Shown here: positions 1 through 5,337 of the stretch, piece after piece
Layout: each line of letters opens with the position of its first letter
Position numbering within the stretch: position 1 is the stretch's first letter
NCBI GenBank assembly: GCA_947165795.1
Contig: CAMVBP010000140.1
Span: forward strand, 1-5,337
DNA: 5,337 nucleotides
Source of the DNA: an uncultured Treponema sp.
GTDB lineage: Bacteria; Spirochaetota; Spirochaetia; Treponematales; Treponemataceae
Reading direction: 5' to 3'
Position numbers and translations under genes: made by a program
Notes under the pieces: model-generated
What the model was told of the DNA's origin: nothing
Databases searched by the model: none
Seen by the model: only the letters and a program-made list of their open reading frames with translations

Positions 1-679
1 ACTTAAGAATATTATAGTTTTTGAAAATGAACATATTTTAATTCTGAACAAACCTTATAACATAAGTGTTCATGACGGCAAAAACAATCTTACACAAATG
101 GTAAACGAATACCTTAAGAACGAAATCCGCGATTCACTTTCCTTTACACCAGGACCGCTTCACAGGCTTGATAAACAGACTACAGGCCTAATTGCTTTTT
201 CTAAATCCATAGAAGGCGCAAGATGGTTTACCAAAGAAATTCAAACCCATGCTATTAAAAAGAAATATCTTGGAATTACGGAAGGAAAATTAGCAGAAGA
301 GCAAAACTGGGAAGATGAAATTCCTCAAAAAGCAAAAACAACTGCAACACCGCTTTCCTACGGCAAAATCAATAATTCAGGCGGTAAAAACAAGCTTATG
401 GATGTAACCTTAGTCAAGTTTTCGATTTTTACTGGTAGAAAGCACCAGATCAGGATTCAGTCACAGCTGCATGATATTCCGCTTTTGGGTGATGAACGAT
501 ATGGCGCTAAAAAAATGAATTCTTTGAAAAGGAATTTTTATCTTCACGCAGAAAAGCTTGAAATTCCGGAAAATCCATTGAATCTTCCGCAGGAAATAGT
601 ATGTAAACCCGCGCCGGATTTTATAAGCTTTCTTAATGAATGTAATTTTCCTTTAAAAAGTTTAAATCTTGAATTATAA
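1..679 (+). CDS. RluA-family pseudouridine synthase (5' end outside window)
   Basis: This enzyme isomerises specific uridines to pseudouridine in rRNA or tRNA in the cytoplasm. The reading frame is open from base 2, so the gene begins upstream; 225 residues plus the stop are visible. The early segment ENEHILILNKP is the usual family opening of the catalytic domain. HRLDKQTTG follows, with the catalytic aspartate encoded at 170-172. Further on, GRKHQIR and PLLGDERYG match the family signature GRTHQIR...PLLGDxxYG, with K replacing the common T. FYLHAEKLEI is the usual late strand. Family members are about 300 residues long, so some 70-90 N-terminal residues, probably an S4 RNA-binding domain, lie outside the window. 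An ATG at 98 is internal and not the start, because conserved sequence precedes it. The sequence does not decide between the RluA, RluC and RluD classes or the target position. The next gene starts 7 nt after the stop. Confidence 0.93.
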   Translation, partial: LKNIIVFENEHILILNKPYNISVHDGKNNLTQMVNEYLKNEIRDSLSFTPGPLHRLDKQTTGLIAFSKSIEGARWFTKEIQTHAIKKKYLGITEGKLAEEQNWEDEIPQKAKTTATPLSYGKINNSGGKNKLMDVTLVKFSIFTGRKHQIRIQSQLHDIPLLGDERYGAKKMNSLKRNFYLHAEKLEIPENPLNLPQEIVCKPAPDFISFLNECNFPLKSLNLEL

Positions 680-680
680 T
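652..680 (+). promoter_or_regulatory. Candidate promoter for a leaderless P-loop/Asp23 transcript
   Basis: A perfect TATAAT lies at 675-680, overlapping the stop codon of the preceding gene. A weak -35 (TTTAAA, 4 of 6 matches) lies 17 nt upstream at 652-657. The last base of the -10 is 7 nt before the A of the ATG at 687, so transcription would start at or next to the start codon. No Shine-Dalgarno sequence lies in front of that ATG, which fits a leaderless message. TATAAT arises easily by chance in AT-rich sequence, so this is tentative. Confidence 0.35.
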
Positions 681-686
681 AAAATT

Positions 687-1574
687 ATGGATTCCAGAGT
701 CGAAAAAATTCTCCAGCTTTTTCAACATAATCAGGTTTACGCGCTTGTAGGAGAAAGCGGAACAGGCAAATCGTTCCGTTCAAAGCTTCTCGCCGAAGAA
801 TATGGAATCCACGCAATTATTGACGATGGCCTTTTAATTCAGGATGACAAAATTGTAGCCGGCCGTTCAGCAAAACGGGAAAAAACTTATATGGGCGCGG
901 TTCGCGTTGCGTTATTTGACGATAAGGAACACCGCGATTCCGTAGCAAAAATACTCCGAAGAACCCACATTAAAAAGATTCTTATTCTCGGAACTTCAGA
1001 AAAAATGGTTATGAAGATTGCAATGCGTCTTCAGCTGCCGCAGCCTCAAAAAATAATTCACATAGAAGACATTGCAACTCAGGAAGAAATAGAAAAAGCA
1101 GTAAAATCGCGCCAGATTGAAGGAAAACATGTTATTCCTGTGCCTTCAATCGAAGTTAAAAAGAATTATCCGCAGATTTTCAGCGATTCAATGCGCGATT
1201 TCTTCAGTAAAAATAAGCTCTTTAACAAAAAGAAAAATCCGGACGGAAAAATGATGGAAAAATCAATCGTGCAGCCGGAATTTTCTAAAAAAGGCCGCAT
1301 AGAAATTTCGGAGGCGGCCCTTACCCAAATGGTAATGCACTGTGTAAACGAATGTGATCCGGATGTAAAAATTAAAAAAATTACAATTAAAACAGACACT
1401 CGCGGTTACCGCCTTATCGTAACAATTGACGTACCTTTCGGAACTCAGCTTACAGGAAAGGTTCATAAGCTTCAGCAATACATAATAGACAAAATTGAAT
1501 CCTTTACAGGCATTTTAATTGAGGAAGTTAGTATTGTAATTGATAAGATTTCCAAGCCTAACAAAAAAATGTAG
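687..1574 (+). CDS. P-loop NTPase fused to Asp23/Gls24-like domain, function unknown
   Basis: The protein has 295 residues with no signal peptide or membrane segment, so it is probably cytosolic. The N-terminal half has a clear Walker A motif, GESGTGKS (residues 22-29). DDG at 46-48 and the stretch AGRSAKRE (58-65) follow; no standard Walker B is evident. A conserved-looking stretch GKHVIPVPSIEVKK (146-159) leads to a lysine-rich linker (about 172-202). Residues about 203-287 have the strand/helix pattern of the Asp23/Gls24 (DUF322) family: GRIEIS, an amphipathic helix, two strands ending in VPFGTQL, then a helix and the strand IEEVSIVID. Asp23 domains are known from Gram-positive envelope-stress proteins, but here the domain is fused to a nucleotide-binding module. 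I recall similar unnamed fusions in clostridia and treponemes. The ATG at 687 is preferred over a TTG at 669 that would overlap the upstream gene. ATP binding is a fair inference; the role is unknown. Confidence 0.85.
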   Translation: MDSRVEKILQLFQHNQVYALVGESGTGKSFRSKLLAEEYGIHAIIDDGLLIQDDKIVAGRSAKREKTYMGAVRVALFDDKEHRDSVAKILRRTHIKKILILGTSEKMVMKIAMRLQLPQPQKIIHIEDIATQEEIEKAVKSRQIEGKHVIPVPSIEVKKNYPQIFSDSMRDFFSKNKLFNKKKNPDGKMMEKSIVQPEFSKKGRIEISEAALTQMVMHCVNECDPDVKIKKITIKTDTRGYRLIVTIDVPFGTQLTGKVHKLQQYIIDKIESFTGILIEEVSIVIDKISKPNKKM

Positions 1575-1593
1575 TAAACTACATTTTTTTGTT
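1560..1593. terminator. Bidirectional intrinsic terminator between convergent genes
   Basis: A perfect inverted repeat has a 15-bp stem (1560-1574 with 1579-1593) and a TAAA loop. The outer part of the stem is seven A:T pairs, so either transcript carries a U-tract after the GTAG/CTAC core. The left arm includes the stop codon and last codons of the P-loop/Asp23 gene. It can end that gene on the + strand and pcnB on the - strand, where it lies about 50 nt past the stop codon. Confidence 0.85.
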
Positions 1594-1604
1594 TTCGCAT
1601 TTTC

Positions 1605-1626
1605 AGTGTCGTAGACGACATTTTTT
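1605..1626 (+). terminator. Second intrinsic terminator, + strand
   Basis: The stem TGTCG (1607-1611) pairs with CGACA (1616-1620) around a TAGA loop, followed directly by TTTTTT (1621-1626). The stem extends by a G:U and an A:U pair into the T-tract. The U-tract is only on the + strand, so this acts as a backup terminator for the rightward transcript, just behind the bidirectional hairpin. Confidence 0.7.
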
Positions 1627-1642
1627 AATCACGCATTTTTGC

Positions 1643-2773
1643 TTATTTTCGTATTTTTTGCTTTGCGGTGTTATTTGCCGGGTTTTGTATAATTGATTTT
1701 TTCTTCTGATTTTTCTGGGTTCTTACACCAAAATCAAATAAAATCTGTCGGACAGCAAATTCCAGCTCACGACGCATTGGGTTCATTGGTAAAACAAAAT
1801 TCCTGCATTCTGTCCAGGTTTTTGAATAAAGCTCGGTATATGAAGTTTTCTGAAGAACTTCTTCCGGCCAGTTTGTAAGAGTCTGTGCAAAATCGCGGAT
1901 AAAATAAACAAGCTTTTTTCCAAGCCTTTCATCCGGTTTAGATTTATTCAAATCACCCAAAAGCTTCATGCTCTCAAGGTATTTCTTTTCAAAATCACGG
2001 TTATCGTAAATCATAGAAGTTGCAGAAGGCTGCAGATAAATATACAAATCAGTATCAATAGCTTCGTTTACAATTTCCATTGCAAAAGGACTGTTCAAAA
2101 TTTTTAAAAGCTCTTCTGTAAGGCGCGAAGGCGAAACCTGAGATAAAAGCGAAGCCGAAGCCCGTATTTTATGCCTTAAAACATGAGACATTTTAGCGTG
2201 AGTTGTTGCCGAATATTTTATTGCGCGCAACATTCGCACTGGATCTTCTTCAAATATTCTGTCAATCGAAATTACAGGTCGTAAAATGCGTTTTTTAATG
2301 TCCCGGAAGCCGCCGACATAATCAATTACCAGGTTCTGATTCGGATCATAATAAAGTGCGTTCATTGTAAAATCGCGGCGCAAAACATCTTCTTCAATGC
2401 TGCCAAAATCGTTGCCTACAGAACCGTCTGCATTTGAGCGGAATGTACTTACTTCAAAAATTTTAGAACCGAAAACTACATGAACAAGTTTGAATCTTCT
2501 TCCAATTATTCTTGAATTTCTGAATATTTTTTTAATTCTTGAAGGAGTTGCTTCTGTAACAATATCAAAATCTTTAGGTTTGTTGCCTACAATTAAGTCC
2601 CTGACTGCTCCGCCTACAATATATGCTGTAAATCCAAAATCATTGAGGCGTGTTATAATCTGTAATGCATCGGGATCTATATCATTATTAGATATCAGAT
2701 GTTCATTCTTTGTATATACGACAGCCTTTTTTACAAGTTTTCCGGCATCGTCTGTACCATATCTAATCAGCAT
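1643..2773 (-). CDS. pcnB: Poly(A) polymerase I (class II nucleotidyltransferase)
   Basis: This enzyme adds 3' poly(A) tails to RNAs, marking them for degradation. It has 376 residues. The nucleotidyltransferase core begins with YIVGGAVRD (51-59) and the metal-binding DFD (68-70). RNSRIIGRRFKLVHV (85-99) follows and is the signature that separates bacterial poly(A) polymerases from the closely related CCA-adding enzymes. RRDFTMNAL (132-140) and the RNA-binding-domain start EDPVRMLRA (176-184) follow. The N-terminus also resembles the E. coli PcnB segment before the GG motif, which supports the ATG at 2773. The tail from about residue 352 is rich in K, N and Q, as in other family members with basic tails. 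There is no Shine-Dalgarno sequence. The gene lies downstream of the hydrolase on the same strand, with a hairpin and a candidate promoter between them. A CCA-adding role remains possible but is less likely. Confidence 0.92.
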   Translation of the reverse strand: MLIRYGTDDAGKLVKKAVVYTKNEHLISNNDIDPDALQIITRLNDFGFTAYIVGGAVRDLIVGNKPKDFDIVTEATPSRIKKIFRNSRIIGRRFKLVHVVFGSKIFEVSTFRSNADGSVGNDFGSIEEDVLRRDFTMNALYYDPNQNLVIDYVGGFRDIKKRILRPVISIDRIFEEDPVRMLRAIKYSATTHAKMSHVLRHKIRASASLLSQVSPSRLTEELLKILNSPFAMEIVNEAIDTDLYIYLQPSATSMIYDNRDFEKKYLESMKLLGDLNKSKPDERLGKKLVYFIRDFAQTLTNWPEEVLQKTSYTELYSKTWTECRNFVLPMNPMRRELEFAVRQILFDFGVRTQKNQKKKSIIQNPANNTAKQKIRK

Positions 2774-2779
2774 TTGATA

Positions 2780-2809
2780 AATATAATTAAAAAAAACAAT
2801 TCAAGTCAA
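2780..2809 (-). promoter_or_regulatory. Candidate sigma70-type promoter of pcnB, leaderless geometry
   Basis: On the - strand a TTGACT -35 (2804-2809, 5 of 6 matches) is followed, after an 18-nt spacer, by a TATATT -10 (2780-2785, 5 of 6). The last base of the -10 lies 7 nt before the A of the pcnB ATG at 2773, so the predicted start of transcription coincides with the start codon. An A-tract on the + strand (2789-2796) makes the spacer T-rich. No ribosome-binding site is present between the -10 and the ATG. Confidence 0.55.
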
Positions 2810-2817
2810 GATATATC

Positions 2818-2863
2818 AATAAGAACTAAACAGCACGCTCACGTGCAGCACTCGTTTCTTATT
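2818..2863 (-). terminator. Composite hairpin at the end of the hydrolase gene
   Basis: An outer 8-bp inverted repeat (AATAAGAA at 2818-2825 with TTCTTATT at 2856-2863) encloses an inner perfect stem (GCACG at 2833-2837 with CGTGC at 2842-2846, loop CTCA). The outer arm runs into the hydrolase stop codon (2862-2864). There is no U-tract directly after it on the - strand, so it is not a classical intrinsic terminator. It may be a weak terminator, a 3'-end stabiliser or chance. It sits just upstream of the pcnB -35, fitting a boundary between two transcription units. Confidence 0.4.
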
Positions 2864-3809
2864 ATTTTGTTTTATTATCTAACCATGTAAGTATGTCATT
2901 CTCGACTGTTTCTTTGTCGTCTTCATTCAGAATTTCGTGTCTGTCATCCTTGTAAGCTTTTACCTGAATATCCTTTAAGCCGTTCTTTTTGTAAATATCC
3001 ATCAGTTTTTTTATAGTTTTGCCGTAGCCGCTTACAGGATCTTCTTCTCCATAAATGCATAAAAGCGGAAGTTCCTGAGGAATTTTCTTCATATTTGAAC
3101 TTCTGTGGATTTTTTTTAGACCGCTTGTCATATCAACATAGAACGAGGTTGTAAGAGGAATTCCACACCAGTCATCACTTTCGTACATGGAAATATTTGT
3201 CTGATTTTTCGAAAGCCATGCAAAATCAGAAATAGGATGTTCTATACGTTTATTATAGCCGCCGAAAGAAAGATTATACAAAAGCTTAAGAACTGAATCC
3301 GGGCCGCAGAAACAGCAGAGAATATGCGCAAAAATGTTTCCAAAGCCTACAAGAGCCTTTTGCGGGCCTGCAGTTCCGCTCAAAATTACGCCGTCAATTC
3401 TTTTTCCGTATTTTTCAATATAACTCTGGGAAATAAATGAACCAAAAGAATGGCCGAATAAAATTATCTTCTTTCCCGGAAAATCTTTTTTAAGGTTTTC
3501 TATCATTTCATCAAGATCTTCTACTGTACGATCAAAACCTTTTTTTTCTGCAAGACGTCCCATTCTTCCTTTATTGTTTTTCTGGGCATTTGCACCAGTC
3601 TGTCCGTGTCCCCTCATATCATGTGCATTTAAAACATAACCGTGCTCTGCAAGTATGCTTCCAAGTCTGTCATAACGCAAAGAGTGTTCTGCAAGTCCAT
3701 GATTCAGCTGAATCACGCCTTTTATTTCCGTGTCAGAATCTGGAAGCCATCTGTTAATCCATAATTCATTACCGTCAGTCATCTTCATAAAAAAGCTTTT
3801 TAACTGCAT
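2862..3809 (-). CDS. Alpha/beta hydrolase, S33 (Hydrolase_4) type: probable lysophospholipase/monoacylglycerol lipase
   Basis: The protein has 315 residues, no signal peptide and a probable cytoplasmic location. It most likely hydrolyses ester bonds of lipids such as monoacylglycerols or lysophospholipids; the real substrate cannot be read from sequence. The fold markers are in order: the oxyanion-side HG of LNHGLAEHS (residues 37-38), HDMRGHGQT (63-71), the nucleophile elbow GHSFGS with Ser121, the acid Asp257 in GEEDPVSG, and His291 in DDRHEILNE. The lid/cap region (about 155-235) carries a cysteine-rich CCFCG and the stretches YNKRIEHPISDFAWLS and CGIPLTTSFY, a pattern I associate with clostridial and spirochaetal S33 hydrolases. 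The ATG at 3809 is supported by a GGAG Shine-Dalgarno 5 nt upstream; an internal ATG at residue 8 is less likely. It is divergent from the methyltransferase gene across 35 bp. Confidence 0.9.
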   Translation of the reverse strand: MQLKSFFMKMTDGNELWINRWLPDSDTEIKGVIQLNHGLAEHSLRYDRLGSILAEHGYVLNAHDMRGHGQTGANAQKNNKGRMGRLAEKKGFDRTVEDLDEMIENLKKDFPGKKIILFGHSFGSFISQSYIEKYGKRIDGVILSGTAGPQKALVGFGNIFAHILCCFCGPDSVLKLLYNLSFGGYNKRIEHPISDFAWLSKNQTNISMYESDDWCGIPLTTSFYVDMTSGLKKIHRSSNMKKIPQELPLLCIYGEEDPVSGYGKTIKKLMDIYKKNGLKDIQVKAYKDDRHEILNEDDKETVENDILTWLDNKTK

Positions 3810-3832
3810 AGAAACTCCAAATAAAATATGAT
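3800..3832 (+). promoter_or_regulatory. Candidate promoter of the rRNA methyltransferase gene
   Basis: Two overlapping -10 candidates are visible: TAAAAT (3822-3827), paired at 16 nt with a weak TTAACT -35 (3800-3805), and TATGAT (3827-3832) with no good -35. Either would give a leader of only about 5-11 nt before the ATG at 3845, and no Shine-Dalgarno sequence is present. The -35 would overlap the first codons of the hydrolase. An AT-rich dyad (AAAATA at 3823-3828 with TATTTT at 3835-3840) sits here and could be an operator or chance. Confidence 0.35.
3815..3818 (-). promoter_or_regulatory. Shine-Dalgarno sequence of the hydrolase
   Basis: On the - strand GGAG lies 5 nt before the ATG at 3809. 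It is the clearest ribosome-binding site in the window and fixes the hydrolase start codon. Confidence 0.7.
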
Positions 3833-3844
3833 AGTATTTTCTCC

Positions 3845-5080
3845 ATGACTATTATAACAGATAAAATCGTTTTTGGGGGAAAATCCTTTACAAAAATTAA
3901 CGGAAAATCGATTTTTATTCCTTATGCAATTCCCGGAGAAGAATTAGATATAGAAATAGTCAAATCCAAAAATGGCTGGGATGAAGCTAAAATCATTAAT
4001 GTTTTAAAGCCTTCTCCTTCGCGAATTACACCGCCCTGCAAATATTACGAAGAATGCGGCGGCTGTAATATGATGCATATAGAAAGTTCCATGCAGAAAA
4101 AACTCCGTCTGGAAATGCTTAAAGAAGTTTTTTTGCAGAATAAAATTGAACTTGACGGCGAAAATATTGAAATTGCCGAAGGAAATGATTTTAACTACCG
4201 CTGCCGCTTCCAGCTAAATAACGGCGGACTTTGCAAAAGAGAATCCAACGAAACCGTTCAGATAGAAGAATGCCTGTGCGCAGAAAAAGCGGTAAACGAA
4301 TATTTAAAATCTACCGCTTTTTCGGACCGTCCTAAGGGAAGAATTCATATTTTCGGCTCAGAAAGAATAGTTTCCGACAAAAAAATCATAATTGAAGAAC
4401 AGAAAGATGATTTTACCAATAAGGCTTCTCAGCGCATAATAGGAAACAAAAAAAAGAAACTGAATTTAAAATCCAATAATTATTTTGCAGGAACCGTTCA
4501 AAACGAAACAAACTGCGTTACATTAAGGCTTTGCGATAAAGCTTTTTCGTTTGACGCAAGAGGATTTTTTCAGTCAAACCTCGAAGTTTTTGAAAAAGTC
4601 ATAAATCTTATTATTGAAAACCTCCGCCCGGGCGAAACTGTTTTAGATATGTACAGCGGCTGCGGTTCAATTTCTGTATTTCTTGCAAAAAAATTCAATA
4701 AAGTCCTTCTTGTTGAACATAACCGCGATGCATTGGTATACGCAGAAAAAAATATGAGCGGAATTAATCATGTAAGCTATGGTTTAAGCGGCAAAAACTG
4801 GGTAGAAAAATGCGCAAATTCCGAAGGAAAAATAGACGCCTGCGTAGTTGATCCGCCCCGTTTGGGAATGGAAAAAGAAGTTTTGAATTATCTGTGTAAA
4901 ACAAAAATCAGACAGATTGCCTATCTTTCCTGTAATCCTGCAACACAGGCAAGAGACTGTAAAAAGCTTTTAGAAAACGGATACATTATTAAAAAAACAT
5001 ATCTCTGCGACTTTTATCCTAATACTTCGCATATAGAAAGTCTTTTAATTTTGGAGCAGAAATCACAAACCGGGGAATAA
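3845..5080 (+). CDS. Fe-S, TRAM-domain 23S rRNA (uracil-C5)-methyltransferase, RlmD/RumA class
   Basis: This enzyme uses S-adenosylmethionine to make 5-methyluridine in 23S rRNA. It has 411 residues and looks complete. Residues about 1-58 form a TRAM RNA-binding domain (IPYAIPGEELDIEI). The [4Fe-4S] ligands are Cys65, Cys71 and Cys74 in CKYYEECGGC; Cys143 in EECLCAEKAVNEYL is the best fourth candidate, with Cys145 next to it. The methyltransferase domain has GFFQSN (240-245), SAM-binding motif I in VLDMYSGCGS (266-275), DPPR (336-339), catalytic Cys363 in SCNPAT, and the base Glu398 in HIES. The 23S position (1939 as in RlmD, 747 as in RlmC, or both as in RlmCD) cannot be told, so no symbol is given. 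The region between the Fe-S and methyltransferase domains (about 155-235) is lysine-rich and diverges from what I recall of the E. coli enzyme. The next gene starts 3 nt after the stop. Confidence 0.92.
   Translation: MTIITDKIVFGGKSFTKINGKSIFIPYAIPGEELDIEIVKSKNGWDEAKIINVLKPSPSRITPPCKYYEECGGCNMMHIESSMQKKLRLEMLKEVFLQNKIELDGENIEIAEGNDFNYRCRFQLNNGGLCKRESNETVQIEECLCAEKAVNEYLKSTAFSDRPKGRIHIFGSERIVSDKKIIIEEQKDDFTNKASQRIIGNKKKKLNLKSNNYFAGTVQNETNCVTLRLCDKAFSFDARGFFQSNLEVFEKVINLIIENLRPGETVLDMYSGCGSISVFLAKKFNKVLLVEHNRDALVYAEKNMSGINHVSYGLSGKNWVEKCANSEGKIDACVVDPPRLGMEKEVLNYLCKTKIRQIAYLSCNPATQARDCKKLLENGYIIKKTYLCDFYPNTSHIESLLILEQKSQTGE
3851..3859 (-). promoter_or_regulatory. Extended -10 promoter of the hydrolase, inside the divergent methyltransferase gene
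   Basis: On the - strand TGTTATAAT is a perfect extended -10 (TGn plus TATAAT at 3851-3856). No convincing -35 stands upstream, as is usual for extended -10 promoters. Transcription would begin near 3844 and give a leader of about 35 nt holding the GGAG ribosome-binding site. The element lies within the third to fifth codons of the opposite-strand methyltransferase gene. Confidence 0.55.
5072..5076 (+). promoter_or_regulatory. Ribosome-binding site deciding a GTG start
   Basis: GGGGA lies 7 nt before the GTG at 5084, inside the last codons of the methyltransferase gene. GGGG can pair with the anti-Shine-Dalgarno like GGAG, with one G:U. The position implies translational coupling between the two genes. 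Confidence 0.55.
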
Positions 5081-5083
5081 AAA

Positions 5084-5337
5084 GTGAAAAAATCTGTAAA
5101 ACACCTGTTAAGAGTTTACTTTTTTATACAACTTTATATTTTTTCTAGCTTTTTTATGTATTCCCAGGAACAATTATCCTCTCAGAACACCTCCTGGACT
5201 TCGGTGCTTTCAGGAAACGTCAATTCTGTTGAATGCCTTACTTCTTACGGCTTTTGCCTTCAGACAGATGCAAGGACAATCTGCGCCTTTTCCAGTACAG
5301 GAAAACTTCTGTGGGAAAAAAAGACAGGACGTTCAAA
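5084..5337 (+). CDS. Exported protein, probable PQQ/WD-like beta-propeller (3' end outside window)
   Basis: Only the first 84 codons are present; the gene runs off the window. The GTG start gives MKKSVKHLL, a basic n-region, then a hydrophobic stretch rich in F, Y, I and L (about residues 11-26) and a likely Sec signal-peptidase site near MYSQEQ (about 25-30). No lipobox cysteine is seen. The protein is thus probably periplasmic or outer-membrane associated. The mature start is serine- and threonine-rich. After it come SGNVNSVECLTSYGFCLQTD and then ICAFSSTGKLLWEKKTG. The latter has the shape of a beta-propeller blade of the PQQ-like type, where a strand is followed by a G-x-x-x-W repeat. One blade is too little to name the family firmly. 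The start lies 3 nt after the methyltransferase stop, so the two genes share a transcript. Function and ligand are unknown. Confidence 0.7.
   Translation, partial: MKKSVKHLLRVYFFIQLYIFSSFFMYSQEQLSSQNTSWTSVLSGNVNSVECLTSYGFCLQTDARTICAFSSTGKLLWEKKTGRS

Noticed and set aside
669..686. TTG start at 669 for the P-loop/Asp23 gene, adding six residues
   Set aside because: It overlaps the upstream gene, has no ribosome-binding site, and adds only an unremarkable NYNKI segment; the ATG at 687 has a better-placed -10 and a normal N-terminus.
1166..1478. Two open frames on the - strand opposite the Asp23 domain
   Set aside because: They are antisense to a clearly conserved domain, have odd composition and no start signals.
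1643..2773. CCA-adding enzyme instead of poly(A) polymerase
   Set aside because: The RNSRIIGRRFKLVHV segment follows the poly(A) polymerase signature, and the N-terminus resembles PcnB; a CCA role cannot be formally excluded from sequence alone.
2490..2777. 95-codon open frame on the + strand opposite the start of pcnB
   Set aside because: It lies fully antisense to the conserved nucleotidyltransferase core, matches no family I know and has no ribosome-binding site; it is a shadow of pcnB.
2699..2890. Short + strand open frame crossing the pcnB-hydrolase gap
   Set aside because: It runs antisense over the pcnB promoter and the hydrolase 3' end and has no recognisable protein features.
3827..3840. 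AT-rich dyad in the divergent gap as a repressor operator
   Set aside because: The arms are only 6 bp and purely A/T, which is expected by chance in such AT-rich sequence and overlaps promoter elements anyway.
1..5337. A new defence, mobile or CRISPR-like system
   Set aside because: No spaced repeats, transposase, integrase, toxin-antitoxin pair or nuclease cassette is visible, and base composition looks even across the window.

Overview
The window is an AT-rich, densely packed bacterial chromosome segment with no mobile element, CRISPR array, tRNA or rRNA visible. Its gene content, Treponema-like protein style and AT-rich codon use suggest a spirochaete of the Treponema type, possibly a gut or rumen species. 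This is an impression from the sequence, not a database match; the alpha/beta hydrolase and the P-loop/Asp23 protein also have clostridial relatives, so a clostridium-like host is not excluded.

Layout. From left to right on the + strand are the 3' part of an RluA-family pseudouridine synthase (to 679) and, 7 nt later, a P-loop/Asp23-domain fusion protein (687-1574). A 68-bp convergent gap follows, holding a 15-bp perfect bidirectional terminator and a second classical terminator. On the - strand are poly(A) polymerase pcnB (1643-2773) and, upstream of it, an S33-type alpha/beta hydrolase of the monoacylglycerol lipase/lysophospholipase kind (2862-3809). A 35-bp divergent gap separates the hydrolase from an Fe-S, TRAM-domain 23S rRNA uracil-C5 methyltransferase of the RlmD/RumA class (3845-5080, +). 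The last gene (5084 onward, +) is cut by the window edge. It encodes an exported protein whose visible start looks like a PQQ/WD-type beta-propeller.

How the genes relate. Three of the six genes act on RNA: pseudouridylation, 3' polyadenylation and m5U methylation. They sit in separate transcription units, so this is loose housekeeping clustering and not a demonstrable pathway. No new defence or mobile system is visible.

The most interesting signals are regulatory. Two genes lack a Shine-Dalgarno sequence and instead have a good -10 hexamer whose last base lies exactly 7 nt from the A of the ATG, the geometry of leaderless transcripts. The hydrolase has a consensus extended -10 inside the opening codons of the divergent methyltransferase gene. 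The most interesting protein is the P-loop/Asp23 fusion, whose role is not known to me.
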